Assembly: GCA_948144175.1 (NCBI GenBank)
Contig: CANXME010000316.1
Location: forward strand, 47,537-111,536
DNA length: 64,000 nucleotides
Reading direction: 5' to 3'
Source of the DNA: Closterium sp. NIES-65
Taxonomy: Eukaryota > Streptophyta > Zygnematophyceae > Desmidiales > Closteriaceae
Under the pieces are notes generated by a model that saw nothing but the letters and a program-made list of their open reading frames with translations, made no database searches and was not told the DNA's origin. This document shows, in pieces, positions 32,201-44,000 of this stretch. The first letter of the stretch is position 1, and every line of letters starts with the position of its first letter. The translations under genes were made by a program, and so were the position numbers.

Positions 32201-34328
32201 CCCTTCCCCCCTGACCTCCATCTCAACCTCCCCCCACCTCTACCTCACCTTCCCCCGACCTCTTCCTCACCTATCCTCCACCTATCCCCCTCGGCGGATT
32301 CCTGCTCAACTTCGGCGTGTACTATGCCACACGCGCTGCACTGAGGCTGCCCTTCGCCTCGCCTCTCCCTCCCCCTTTCCCCCCACCTCCCCCCAACCCT
32401 CCCCCTCCGTTTCTTCCCTCACGCCCTTCCCCCCAGGTGCGCGGGTTCCTGCTCAACTTCGGCGTGTACTATGCCACACGCGCTGCACTCGGCCTGCCCT
32501 TCGCCTGGAGGTGCGTCAGCAGCATGGGTGGGGTGGGGGGGGAAGGGGAGGGGGAGGGTAGGGGGGAGAGGGGAGGGGTGAATGGTGGTGGTGGGGTTGG
32601 CCGTTGGAGGGGAAATGGGGTGGGGTGGGGCTGCTTTGAGGTGGCTGTGATGCGGAGTGGAGTGGCACACACCACAGCCTTTGAATTCAACCCTGCCCTG
32701 CCCTGCCCTGCCCTGCCCTGCCCTTCCCACCGCCCTGACTCCCACACGCCATGCTCCGTGTGTGCACTGTGTGCATGTGCCGCCCACTGCCCATCCATCG
32801 TGTTCCTCGTCGCCTCTCACTCACCTCTCCGTCCCCTCCCACCGCCCTGCCTGCCTGCCTGCCTGCCCACCCGCCACCCACAGTCCGTCAATAGTGTTCA
32901 TAACGTGCTTCGTCACGCTATTCGCCACCGTCATTGCCATCACCAAAGGCCATTCTTTTCTCATATGCTCTCATCTCCCTTTCCCCCTCCACCGCCCTGC
33001 GTCTGTGTGCTACTCTGCCTGCCTGTGTGTGCCTGCGTGTGCCTGCCTACCCACCCCACAGTCCGTCGATAGTGTTCATAACGTGCTTCGTGACGCTGTT
33101 CGCCACTGTCATCGCCATCACCAAGGACCTGCCTGACATCGAGGGCGACAGGCAGTGAGTGCACCTCGTTATTCCTCGCTCAATTCTTCTTCTCTTGTCT
33201 CTTCTTTCGTATGCTCATCCATGCGTTTGTAGTTGCCCGGTGCGCTCAAAAGCCCTCGTCATCAGTCTGCATGTCTCATGGCTGTATGCATATCTTACAC
33301 CTGCGCCCTCCATACCGTGCATGGCAGGTTCAAGATAGAGACCTTCGCCACGCGCCTGGGGGTGCGCAACATCGCCTTCCTGGGCTCGGGGCTGCTCATC
33401 GCCAACTACTGTGGCGCCGTCGCTGCCGCCCTGCTGCTGCCACATGTGAGCACCACTGGTCACTGCCATGCCTGGGTGTTGCTGGGTGTGGCTGGGTGTG
33501 GCTGGGCGTGGGTGGGCATGGCTGGGCGTGCCTGGGGGCCCTTGATACCAGGACTGGCCATGCGTTGGTGTGGTTTGGTCTCTTGGTCTCTTGGCAAGAG
33601 AGAGGCATCCCATTGCTGATCACTTGTCTCCTGGGGGGACTCTATCATGCTCCTCTGCCCCCCACCCTCCCACCCTCCCTCCCTCCCTGTGCCCCCACCA
33701 GGCGTTTCGCCAGGCTGTCATGATTCCCGCCCATCTGCTCCTCGCTGCTGCTCTCGTCTACCAGGTGAGGTGGCCTGTGCCATGTTTGCCATATGCCATG
33801 CACCATGCACCATGCGCCATATGCCATGTGCTCTGCTCTCTGCTGTCCATGTGTGACCCTATCTGCTGCATGTGCTCCATTGCCCCGTGCGCTCGTTGCT
33901 GATGTCACCTCACACACTACTTTTCCACTGTCCTTAATGCGTCGTGCTGTTTGGGTCTGCGCTCTGCTGTGCTGTGCTGTTCTGCCTCTTGTGCCCACTG
34001 CTACAGACGTGGAAGTTGGATGCAGCAGCCTACACCAAGGTGAGTGCCACACACACTCATCTAGTCGATACCTTGCACTGCTTCCACTTTCAGCACTTGT
34101 TATTCTTCAAACACCATACTGTAGTTGTTTACTCTGCTACCTTGCACTGCTTCCAGTTTAAAAACTTGTTATTCTTCACGCACTGCGTTTCGTAATCTTC
34201 AATTGCAACCCCTCCCTCTGCCTCTCTCCCTACCCAATGTCACGTGCTACCAGGATGCCATTGCACGCTTCTATCAGTTCATCTGGAACCTGTTCTATCT
34301 CGAATACTGCTTGCTGCCCATCATTTAA
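29229..34328 (+). CDS. VTE2: Homogentisate phytyltransferase (tocopherol synthesis)
   Basis: Joins homogentisate to phytyl-diphosphate at the plastid envelope, the committed step of vitamin E synthesis. Exons: 29229-29459, 29718-29881, 30444-30590, 31631-31856, 32437-32510, 33062-33154, 33328-33445, 33702-33764, 34007-34039, 34254-34328, about 407 aa, near the roughly 400 of plant HPT. Motifs: Ser/Arg/Pro-rich transit peptide; [18 protein letters not shown]; first Asp motif NQIYDTDID (about 172-180); [30 protein letters not shown]; second Asp motif KDLPDIEGD (about 302-310); [15 protein letters not shown]-terminus [19 protein letters not shown]. Phases agree throughout. The stretch 29460-29717 is open in frame (86 codons, extreme polypyrimidine) and I treat it as an intron with a GTCCGT donor; retention would give 493 aa. 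Most exons have nearby partial copies. Confidence 0.92.
30614..30690 (+). repeat. Copy of HPT exon end carrying the first Asp motif
   Basis: [17 protein letters not shown] plus donor repeats the end of exon 30444-30590. The joint (GCAGTCAACCGAGTCAACGC, 30614-30633) resembles the 18-bp array unit of citrate synthase intron 9. A 15-bp array (CTGTGCCCCCTCCCT, about six units) follows at 30772-30862. Confidence 0.85.
31041..31545 (+). repeat. Two extra, damaged copies of the [15 protein letters not shown] exon
   Basis: Copy A (31041-31260) carries a premature stop after LAALL and an internal duplication split by the palindrome at 31192-31211. Copy B (31365-31545) is missing segments and has stops. 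The intact exon is 31631-31856. Each copy has its own polypyrimidine tract and acceptor, so the damaged copies must be skipped for functional enzyme. Confidence 0.88.
31192..31211. other. Junction palindrome, 20 bp
   Basis: CTTTTGAGTCGACTCAAAAG between two direct copies of a segment encoding [10 protein letters not shown] in a damaged HPT exon copy. Confidence 0.9.
31988..32362 (+). repeat. Copies of HPT exon edges (LRLK..FLIIAT and [12 protein letters not shown])
   Basis: 31988-32040 repeats the end of exon 31631-31856 with a donor; a CCACC microsatellite precedes it (31915-31965). 32288-32362 repeats the start of exon 32437-32510. Confidence 0.82.
32882..32948 (+). repeat. Copy of the HPT exon with [14 protein letters not shown]
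   Basis: Same acceptor and coding up to AITK. It then diverges before the second Asp motif, which only the 33062-33154 copy has. Usage of this copy would remove a catalytic motif. Confidence 0.85.
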
Positions 34329-35056
34329 TGCACATGTAACCAATCCAACATAGGAAGCCCCGCCCCAGCTTCCTACTGACGTCTTATCAGTCCCTCAAGT
34401 GTGGTCGCTGGTTATTGTAGTCGTCCAGGAAGGCATAGAGAATGAAATAAGTAGTTAATGCGCGTGTCATTGTACTATTCTGTTTAGGTCTGTGCTGAAT
34501 TAGTGAAATAATGTTCTAGAATCTATTTTAGTGTACTTCAGATGGTGATGGTTATTGGGTGACGGTGATTATCGGGAGTGGGTGGGTCGTGTAGAGACTG
34601 GAGATCACCCAAAGCAAACCACTCAGCTGTCAGGGTGTGAGTGACCCACGATTGGCTCGCGACAGAATCCATGCTGAGTCGTTTCCGTCACTCAGCGAAG
34701 CCTACGCAGCTCGTCGCCTAATTGCTTCGCCCACTGGACTGGCCTTTCGCGAGCGGCCTTTTCAAGGAGTGTCGCATCCCACCCAAGGCCGTCCCCCAGA
34801 TCACTGTTTCTGACAACTGTCGGCCTCGGGAACAGCTCCTGTAGTGGCATGGCATCTATCCCTAGCTTCTGTTTCCCTAACCTAGACCGACCTTAGTGGA
34901 TATTCTGCGGGCCAATAGTACATAGTGGTAATTAAAGTCACAGACAAGAAAGGGCCAGCATTCCTTTCCGTAGTTCGTTCTGCTGAGGGCTTCGCGCGAA
35001 AGGGGGGGAGGGGCTGCGCGAGCGAGCGAGCTATTGCGGGAAGGGGGGGTCGGTGC
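34329..35056. other. Intergenic region between HPT and the ARM-BTB gene
   Basis: About 730 bases holding the HPT 3' UTR and the promoter/5' UTR of the next gene, both on the plus strand. I see no repeat, RNA gene or conserved element. Confidence 0.5.
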
Positions 35057-38000
35057 ATGGATCCGAAGCAGGGCTCGTCGCACTCCGGCGAGCGGAAGAA
35101 CCTCAAGCGGAAACTGGCGGACTCCGCGTGCCCCTCAGGCTCGGAAGACAGCCGCGCGTTGGCGACGGCAGAGGTGCAGGCGCACATCGCGGTGCTCAAG
35201 GGGTCGCTGACGTGGCGGGAGGCGGATCGAGTGGCGGCGAGGAAAGCGGCTCATGCGATAGCGGAGCTCGCGAAGCACGGTGAGCCGCAATCACGGTGCG
35301 CCTGTATTTTCTCGCGTCTGCTAAGTGGCGTAGCGAATTCCGAATAAAACAGATGCTGGAGCGGAAACAGGTCGACTAGGTTAAGCAGGCGTCGCCGTAA
35401 TTCGTCGTTCGCATCCACTCAGCTCGTATCGTTGCAAATCTCTCAAATCTCCATCCATCCGTCCCGTGCGGTGCTCGGTTGTGCGTGTGCGTGTGCGCGG
35501 CACGTGGCGCGTGCAGAGGAGCACGTGGACGCCATAGTGGAGGAGGGTGCCATCCACGCGCTCGTGCCGCACCTATCAGCGCCGGCGGTGGAGGAGGGCG
35601 ACGGGCCAATCGCGTGCGAGCACGAGGTCGAGAAGGACGCCGCTTTCGCGCTCGGCCTGCTCGCCATCAAGGTCAGCACTCGGCCTGCTCGCCATCAAGG
35701 TCAGCACTCGGCCTGCTCGCCATCAAGGTCAGCACTCGGCCTGCTCGCCATCAAGGTCAGCACTCGGCCTGCTCGCCATCAAGGTCAGCACTCGGCCTGC
35801 TGCCGGTTGCCTTTTCTTCTCCTCCTCCTCCTCCCAGCCGTCCCACCACCCCTAGCGAAGATTTCTCTCTGACATGACTTGTTTGCTTGATTCTTTCTGC
35901 CCTCCCACCCGCCAACCTACCACGCTCGCCAGCTCCTCTCATCCACTAGGGTGGTTCCCCCCTCCGCTCAACCCCTACTCCCCCCGCGCAGCCCGACCAC
36001 CAGCGGCTAATAGCGGATTCGGGCGCCCTCACCGCGCTGGTGGCGCTGCTAAAGCGGCGGCCAGGCCAACCGCCCGCGGCATCAGCAGCAGCCGCGCCCG
36101 CTTCAGCGCCAACCGCCCTCGGGCTCGCCCCCGCAGGCACCACAGACGGCGCAGCAGCAGGGGGCGCGCATGTAGGCGGGGCAGGGGGAGCAGGCGCGGG
36201 GGCAGGCGGAGTGGGGGCGGAGGGGGGGGCTGGTGCGAGCCCTGCAGTGGCGCGTGTGGTGAATGGCGTGGTGCGGCGAGCAGCAGACGCCATCACGAAT
36301 CTGGCGCACGAGAATGGAACCATCAAGAGCCGAGTCAGGTGCGCCCTTCGCGTCACACCCTCCCTTGCCTTGCACTCCCACTCCCGCTCTCAACAGCCCA
36401 TTCTCCAGCCCTGCCCGTTCCCCAGCCGTCCTCCTCCTGCCTGCCCTCCGTTTTCCGCTCACCATGCTTCGGGGGCACATGTCAACGGACGATCACCTTC
36501 CTCTCTGCACCGCACCTCACTCCCTGCCCTCTTTCCCACGTGGTGGCGTGCACGTGCATGGATGATGCAGGGCGGAGGGCGGAATACCACCGCTGGTGGA
36601 GCTGCTGGAATCGCTGGACCCCAAGGTGCAGCGTGCGGGGGCAGGCGCTCTCAGGACACTCGCCTTCCTCTCTGCACTCTCCCTCACTCTGTGCCCTCCT
36701 TCCCCCCTGGTCGTGCATGTGCGTGTGTGCATGGAGGCATGGATGATGCAGGGCGGAGGGCGGAATACCACCGCTGGTGGAGCTGCTGGAGTCGCTGGAC
36801 CCCAAGGTGCAGCGCGCTGGTGCAGGCGCTCTCAGGACACTCGCCTTCAAGAACGAGGCCAATAAGAACCTGGTGCGTGCCAGAAAGGTTGCGAACGCCA
36901 ACTTGGTGGGCTGCTGAAACAGCAGTGCTGATGCATGCACATATACCACATTCACACTGGCCGGCACACATGCATGCCCACCTGCACATGCGAAAGCACA
37001 CCCGCGAGAACGTGCGCTTAACATTTCCATGGTTCATCCCTTGAATCTCCGTGCCAAATCGACATCTCCATCCCTACTCCCCTCCTCCCTGCGTACATGG
37101 TGGGCGGCAGATAGTGGAGTGCGGAGCGCTGCCAACGCTCATCTTCATGCTGCGATCGGAGGACACGGGCATCCACTACGAAGCGGTGCGTGCGTGCAGT
37201 GGTGGTCTGTTTGAGTGCTTGAATGCATGCTCTTCGGGGGCGTGGACGGGGGCGTGCGTGCAGGGGCTGTGTGCAGGTGCATGTGCGTGTGTGTGCATGG
37301 GTGTGTGTGCATGTGGGTGTGTGCATGGGTGTGTGCATGTGGGTGTGTGCATGGGTGTGTGTGCATGTGGGTGTGTGCATGGGTGTGTGCATGTGGGTGT
37401 GTGCATGGGTGTGTGTGCATGTGGGTGTGTGCATGGGTGTGTGTGCATGTGGGTGTGTGCATGGGTGTGTGTGCATGGGTGTGTGTGCATGTGGGTGTGT
37501 GCATGGGTGTGTGTGCATGTGGGTGTGTGCATGTGGGTGTGTGCATGGGTGTGTGCATGTGGGTGTGTGCATGTGGGTGTGTGCATGTGGGTGTGTGCAT
37601 GGGTGTGTGTGCATGGGTGTGTGTGCATGGGTGTGTGCATGTGGGTGTGTGCATGGGTGTGTGTGCATGGGTATGTGTGCATGGGTGTGTGTGCATGGGT
37701 GTGTGTGCATGGGTGTGTGCATGTGGGTGTGTGCATGGGTGTGTGTGCATGGGTGTGTGTGCATGTGGGTGTGTGCATGTGGGTGTGTGCATGGGTGTGT
37801 GCATGTGGGTGTGTGCATGTGGGTGTGTGCATGGGTGTGTGTGCATGTGGGTTGTGTGCATGTGGGTGTGTGCATGTGGGTGTGTGCATGTGGGTGTGTG
37901 CATGTGGGTGTGTGCATGTGGGTGTGTGCATGTGGGTGTGTGCATGTGGGTGTGTGCATGTGGGTGTGTGCATGTGGGTGTGTGCATGTGGGTGTGTGCA

Positions 38001-41000
38001 TGTGGGTGTGTGCATGTGGGTGTGTGCATGTGGGTGTGTGCATGTGGGTGTGTGCATGTGGGTGTGTGCATGTGGGTGTGTGCATGTGGGTGTGTGCATG
38101 TGGGTGTGTGCATGTGGGTGTGTGCATGTGGGTGTGTGCATGTGGGTGTGTGCATGTGGGTGTGTGTGCATGTGGGTGTGTGCATGTGGGTGTGTTCATG
38201 TGGGTGTGTGCATGTGGGTGTGTGCATGTGGGTGTGTGCATGTGGGTGTGTGCATGTGGGTGTGTGCATGGGTGTGTGTGCATGTGGGTGTGTGTGCATG
38301 TGGGTGTGTGCATGGGTGTGTGTGCATGTGGGTGTGTGTGCATGTGGGTGTGTGTGCATGTGGGTGTGTATGGGTGTGTGCATGGGTATGTGCTCACGGG
38401 CGGGCATCCACTGCGAGTAGTGCATGGGCGCAGTGGGGGGTGCTGTCAGGTGGTGATTGACCGCGTTCACTGCAGGCGAGGGCATGTTGAATTGAAGGTG
38501 CCTCTTGTCGGGAAGATGGTTGTTTTTGCAATGCCAAGCGCCTTACCTTTTCCATCTACTCCACTGAAACCTGTGTTCCACCATCGCCCCCCGTGGCAGG
38601 TGGGGGTGATCGACAACCTGGTGCACTCGTCCATGAACATCAAGAAGCTCGTGTGCTGGACGAGTGCGTGTTTTGAGTTGACTCAAACGCCTTACTTTTC
38701 CCATCCACCATGCCCACTGACCTCTGTGTTCGACTGCCCATTCCTTCTCCCCCGTGGCAGGTGGGCGTGATAGGCAATCTGGTGCATTCCTCGATGAACA
38801 TCAAGAAGCTCGTGCTGGACGAGGGCGCGCTGCAACCAGTCATCGGCCTGCTCAGGTACCCTGCCCTTTGCTGCTCCACCCCTTTGTGCCTCATCCCCTG
38901 GTTCCCCGTGGCTCATTTTCTCTCACTTTTACACTGCCCGCCCAATGTCAATCTTGTCTCCCCTGCGCTCACTGCCCCCCTTACCCTCACGGCCACCCCT
39001 GCCCCCACTGCCCTCCCCGCCCTGCCTGCCCCACCCACTGCAGCTCGCGGTGCACGGAGAGTCAGCGGGAGGCAGCGCTGCTGCTGGGGCAGTTTGCCAC
39101 CACGGACCCCGAGTGCAAGGTGCGCTGCTGCTGCCATGCAAGGTGCGCTGCTGCTGCCATGCTGCCTGCTGTGCGAGGGTTTAGTATGGCAGTAATCACC
39201 TTGTGCTTGTGCATGTGCCTCACGACTGCAAGTATTTTCTCAAGGGTCACCACTGCACTGCGTGTTTCACCCCTCACACAATGGACCACACACCCTCTCC
39301 TCTCGTCTCACCTGTGTAAGTCTCCCCCTTCCCTCCCCTCTCCCCCCCTCCGCCCCCCGGGCCGCAGGTGCGAATTGTGCAGCGCGGGGCAGTGCGGCCG
39401 CTCATCACAATGCTGGAGGCGCCCGACCCGCACACTTTCCTCTCTCGTCTCATCCTTGAAATTCCCCCTTCCCTCCCTCCCTCTCCCCTCCCCTCCCTCC
39501 CTCCCCCCTGCCCACGCCCCAGGTGCGCATAGTGCAGAGGGGGGCAGTGCGGCCGCTGATCACAATGCTGGAGGCGCCCGACCCGCAGCTCAGGGAGATG
39601 GCCGCCTTTGCCCTCGGCAGACTGGCGCAGGTGCGCTTGTCAGCATTCATGTGCGCTCAGAGGCATGTGGGACGCGCTTAGGTGCGCCCAGGTGCTCTCA
39701 GGTGCTCGCAGGTGTGCGTGTGGGCCAATGAGCATGCCTAACGCGTTGCCCATGAGAGCAGCAGTCTTCCTGGCTGCCTGACACGCCCCTCCATCGCCCA
39801 GCGTGCCCACCACTCCCTCAACTCGCACGACTTCCCCCATGCAGTCCGTTTCCTGCCACCACCTTCCACGCCTGAATGCCTGCCATCTTCCATCCTCTCC
39901 CCCACTCAACTCCCGCCGTCCTCCCCCCTCCTCCCCTTCCCCCATGCAGAACGCGGACAACCAGGCGGGCATAGTGCACGACGGGGGGCTGCGGCCGCTG
40001 CTGGAGCTGCTGGAGTCGAAGAATGGCAACCTGCAGCACAACGCCGCCTTCGCGCTCTATGGGCTCGCAGAGAACGGGGTGAGGCAGTGTGGCGGGTGGG
40101 GGAGGATGCACGCATGGGGGAGTGAGTGGGCGAATGGGGGGGGTGTTGTGAGTGGGCGAATGGGGGGGGTGTTGTGAGTGGGCGAATGGGGGGGGTGTTG
40201 TGAGTGGGCGAATGGGGGGGGTGTTGTGAGTGGGCGAATGGGGGGGGTGTTGTGAGTGGGCGAATGGGAGGGGTGTTGTGAGTGGGCGAATGGGGGGGGT
40301 GTTGTGAGTGGGCGAATGGGGGGGGTGTTGTGAGTGGGCGAATGGGGGGGTGTTGTGAGTGGGCGAATGGGGGGGTGTTGTGAGTGGGCGAATGGGGGGG
40401 TGTTGTGAGTGGGCGAATGGGGGGGTGTTGTGAGTGGGCGAATGGGGGGGTGTTGTGAGTGGGCGAATGGGGGGGTGTTGTGAGTGGGCGAATGGGGGGG
40501 TGTTGTGAGTGGGCGAATGGGGGGGTGTTGTGAGTGGGCGAATGGGGGGGGTGTTGTGAGTGGGCGAATGGGGGGGGTGTTGTGAGTGGGCGAATGGGGG
40601 GGGTGTTGTGAGTGGGCGAATGGGGGGGTGTTGTGAGTGGGCGAATGGGGGGGTGTTGTGAGTGGGCGAATGGGGGGGTGTTGTGAGTGGGCGAATGGGG
40701 GGGTGTTGTGAGTGGGCGAATGGGGGGGTGTTGTGAGTGGGCGAATGGGGGGGTGTTGTGAGTGGGCGAATGGGGGGGTGTTGTGAGTGGGCGAATGGGG
40801 GGGGTGTTGTGAGTGGGCGAATGGGGGGGGTGTTGTGAGTGGGAACAAGCGGGGGGGTCGAAGAACGGCAACCTGCAGCACAACGCTGCATTCGCTCTCT
40901 ATGGGCTCGCTGAGAACGGGGTGAGGGGGTGGAGAAAAAGGACGGGATAGGAGGGAACAAGCAAGCTGGTCACAGCTTGACCATGTGCTCTATCCTCTGA

Positions 41001-44000
41001 TCTGTGCTTCGTGCCAAGTCCCCCAATGCTTCCACTCATCCCCTCCTCCATTCCTCCTCCTCCGAAACCTTTTCTTTCCAACCCCTCCTATGGTCAGACC
41101 CCCACCTTCCCCCACTCTGGCTGCGGGCAGGACAACGTGTCGGAGATGGTGAGGGAGGGCGGCGTGCAGCGGCTGGTTGGTGTACCCACTGGACCTGTGC
41201 GTGCTGCCATGCACTCCTTGCACCCAATGCTTTCACTCATTCTCTCTTCCATGCCCTGTCCTTCCCACCACCCCACTATTGGCGTGGCAGGACAACATGT
41301 TGGAGGTGATGCGGGAGGAGGGAGTGCAGCGGCTGGTGGATGCGGAGCTGATCGTGCAGACCAGCAAGGCAACGAACGGCGGGTCACAGCTTCACCATCT
41401 GCTGCATGCGATTGACCTGGGGGGGACCTCCTGCCATGCACTCTCTGCGCCCCAATGCCTCCACTCATTCCCTCCTCCACCCCCACCCCACCCCCACCCC
41501 TACCCCACCGCCCCCCATTGGCCGGCGGCAGGACAACGTGTCGGAGGTGGTGAGGGAGGGGGGCGTGCAGCGGCTGGTGGATGCGGAGCTGATTGTGCAG
41601 GCCAGCAAGGACTGCGTGCAGAAGACACTCAAACGGCTGGAGGAGAAGATGGAGGGCAAGGTGGGTTGAGGGCTGGGGCGAGGGCGAAGGCGAGGGAGTA
41701 AGTGTGGGCTTGTGGACAAAAGCTTCTTAGGGCCGCGCGGAATTCTGTCATTTCTCGCTTCTCACCACCCTTCCGCATCTCTCCTCCCACCACTGCCGCT
41801 CTCACCCATCCACCCTCCCCACAATTTCCCACACTGGCACCGTCCTCCACCCGGCAGGTGCTCCGGCATCTGCTGTACCTGCTGCGCCAGTCAGACAAGA
41901 GCGTGCAGCGCCGGGTGGCTGCAGCGCTGGCGCACCTGTGTCCCGAGGGGCAGCAGCGCGCCATCTTCGTGGGGGCGGGCGGGCTCGACATTCTGCTCGC
42001 CATGCTCGCCTCGCCGCCCTCGCCCCGCCTGCAGCGCGATGCTGCTGTGGCCCTGCGCACACTCAGCAAGCGCGCCACCACTCTCAACCCCATCGACACC
42101 GCGCCGCCTCCCCCCACGCCCCAGGTCGCTGCCCCCCCCACTCTGCTTCTTTCCTGCTGCACTCTTCCTGCGTTTCCCTTCCTCTTCCCCAGCTCTCCTG
42201 CGTCCTCCACTGCTCTCTCTTGTTAAAAGTTCAAACCTCCCCTCTTGATTTCCTTCCCCATCTTTTTGCGGCCCTCGGTCCCTCCTTCTCTTCCTCTCTC
42301 CTCTCCTCTCCTCAACTCCTAGTCTCTCTGCTTGCCTCTCCTCCCCTCCTCGCTTCTCTTTTCCCCTCTGCCCTCCTCTCCTCCCCTCGGCTGTCGCACA
42401 CCTCTCCCCCCTTGTGAGCGCGCAGGTGTATCTGGGGGAGCAGTACGTCAACTGCCCCACGCTCTCAGACGTCACCTTCCTCGTTGAAGGTGGGGGTGCT
42501 CTAACTGCACATGCGCAAGGGGCCGGGGGAATGGGGCGTGGGGCGTGCAGCATGGGCCATAAAGCATGGGGCATGGGGCATGGGGCAGGTTATAAGAGGC
42601 ATGGAGCATAGGGCATGGGGCTCTAGTTTGGGATAAGAGTCATGGGCCACGGTGCACTGCATGGTCACTCGTTCTGCCATTGCATGCCACTGTATGCACT
42701 ATCGCATTCCCTACCTCAACCCTCGCTCTCCTGCCCTGCCCACCCACCCCATGCTCTTATCCGTCTCGTCTCATCTGTGCCTCTCCTCGCCCTACCCCAC
42801 ACCACCCCGCCCGCCCCCCTCAGGGACGCGCTTCTACGCGCATCGAATCGCCCTGCTCGCCTCCTCCGATGCCTTCCGAGCCATGTTTGACGGCGGCTAC
42901 CGAGTGCGTGCCATGTCATGCCATTCCATGCCGTGCTCCGCCCCGCCCCACCCTGCCCCCTGTGTTGTGATATGCCATGCAATGCCAGTCCATACCGTGC
43001 CGTTCCTTGTCGTGCCATGCAAATCCATCCTTCCAACCAGCTTCCTCTCTTTTCCTTCAGCTTCGTTTTTCTCTTGTGGCCCCCTTCCCCTGCGACTGCG
43101 CGCTGCCCCATTGCTGCATGTGTGGCTGGGTGTGAGCAGGAGGAGAAGGAGGCGAAGGACATAGAGATTCCCAACATCAGCCTGCCTGTCTTTGAGAGCA
43201 TGATGAGGTACCCCCCCTCCTATCCTCCTCCACAGTCCACTCCCCTAAGCCCCCGCATGCCACAAGCTTCACCCTCCATGAGTCCATGTGTCGTTCCATG
43301 GCTGCTCATGTGTTATCGACCACTGCCTCTGTCCCTTGAACCATGCCACCCCTTCTTTCACCTCCGCCCACCGCTCTGGTGATCCCCCCCCCACACCCCC
43401 TTGTTCAGGTGCATATACACGGGGGCGGTGGAGGTGCGGCCAGAGATGGCACAGGACCTGCTGAGGGCGGCGGACCAGTACCTGCTGGAGACGCTCAAGC
43501 GCCTCTGCGAGCACGCCATTGCGCAGGTAAACTGCTGGGCTCAATTGCCCGGGTGGGGTCAAGTGCCTCTGCGGCACTGCTGACTGTCTCTCTCAAAAGC
43601 TGTGCGCTCATTGCTCAAACGAGCTGGTTCTCGCTTCACCCCATCGAGAAGTGCTCTCATCTCACATGACCGCCCTTCTCTCTTTGCCTCCGCATGTCGC
43701 ATGCAAGCATGTGGTTGTGTGGGTGTGTGTATGGGGGTGTGTGCATGCGTGCATGTCGGTGCGTGTGTGCGTGCATGTATGTCCATGTGCATGTGTGTGT
43801 GCACGGATGCATGATCAGGATCTGACGGTAGAGAACGTGGCGAATGTATACGAGCTGGCGGAGACGTATCATGCGCAGTCGCTGCGGCAGATGTGTGTGC
43901 TGTTCGTGCTGGACCACCACGAGCAGATGTGCAACCTCCCCGGGTATGCCCCACCCACACCCACACCTGCCTCCTCGTCCACACCTTCCAGTCACGGAAC

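Noticed and set aside
35676..35855. Repeated GLLAIKVSTRPARHQGQ peptide
   Set aside because: Arises from the 28-bp donor repeats read in other frames; the real exon stops at 35671.
37018..38770. Cys/Val-rich and His/Thr-rich ORFs up to 515 codons (metal-binding-like)
   Set aside because: Translations of the GTGTGCATG minisatellite between two ARM-BTB exons.
39818..40960. Long HSPTHNTPP repeat ORF on the minus strand
   Set aside because: Antisense of the 25-bp array in an ARM-BTB intron.
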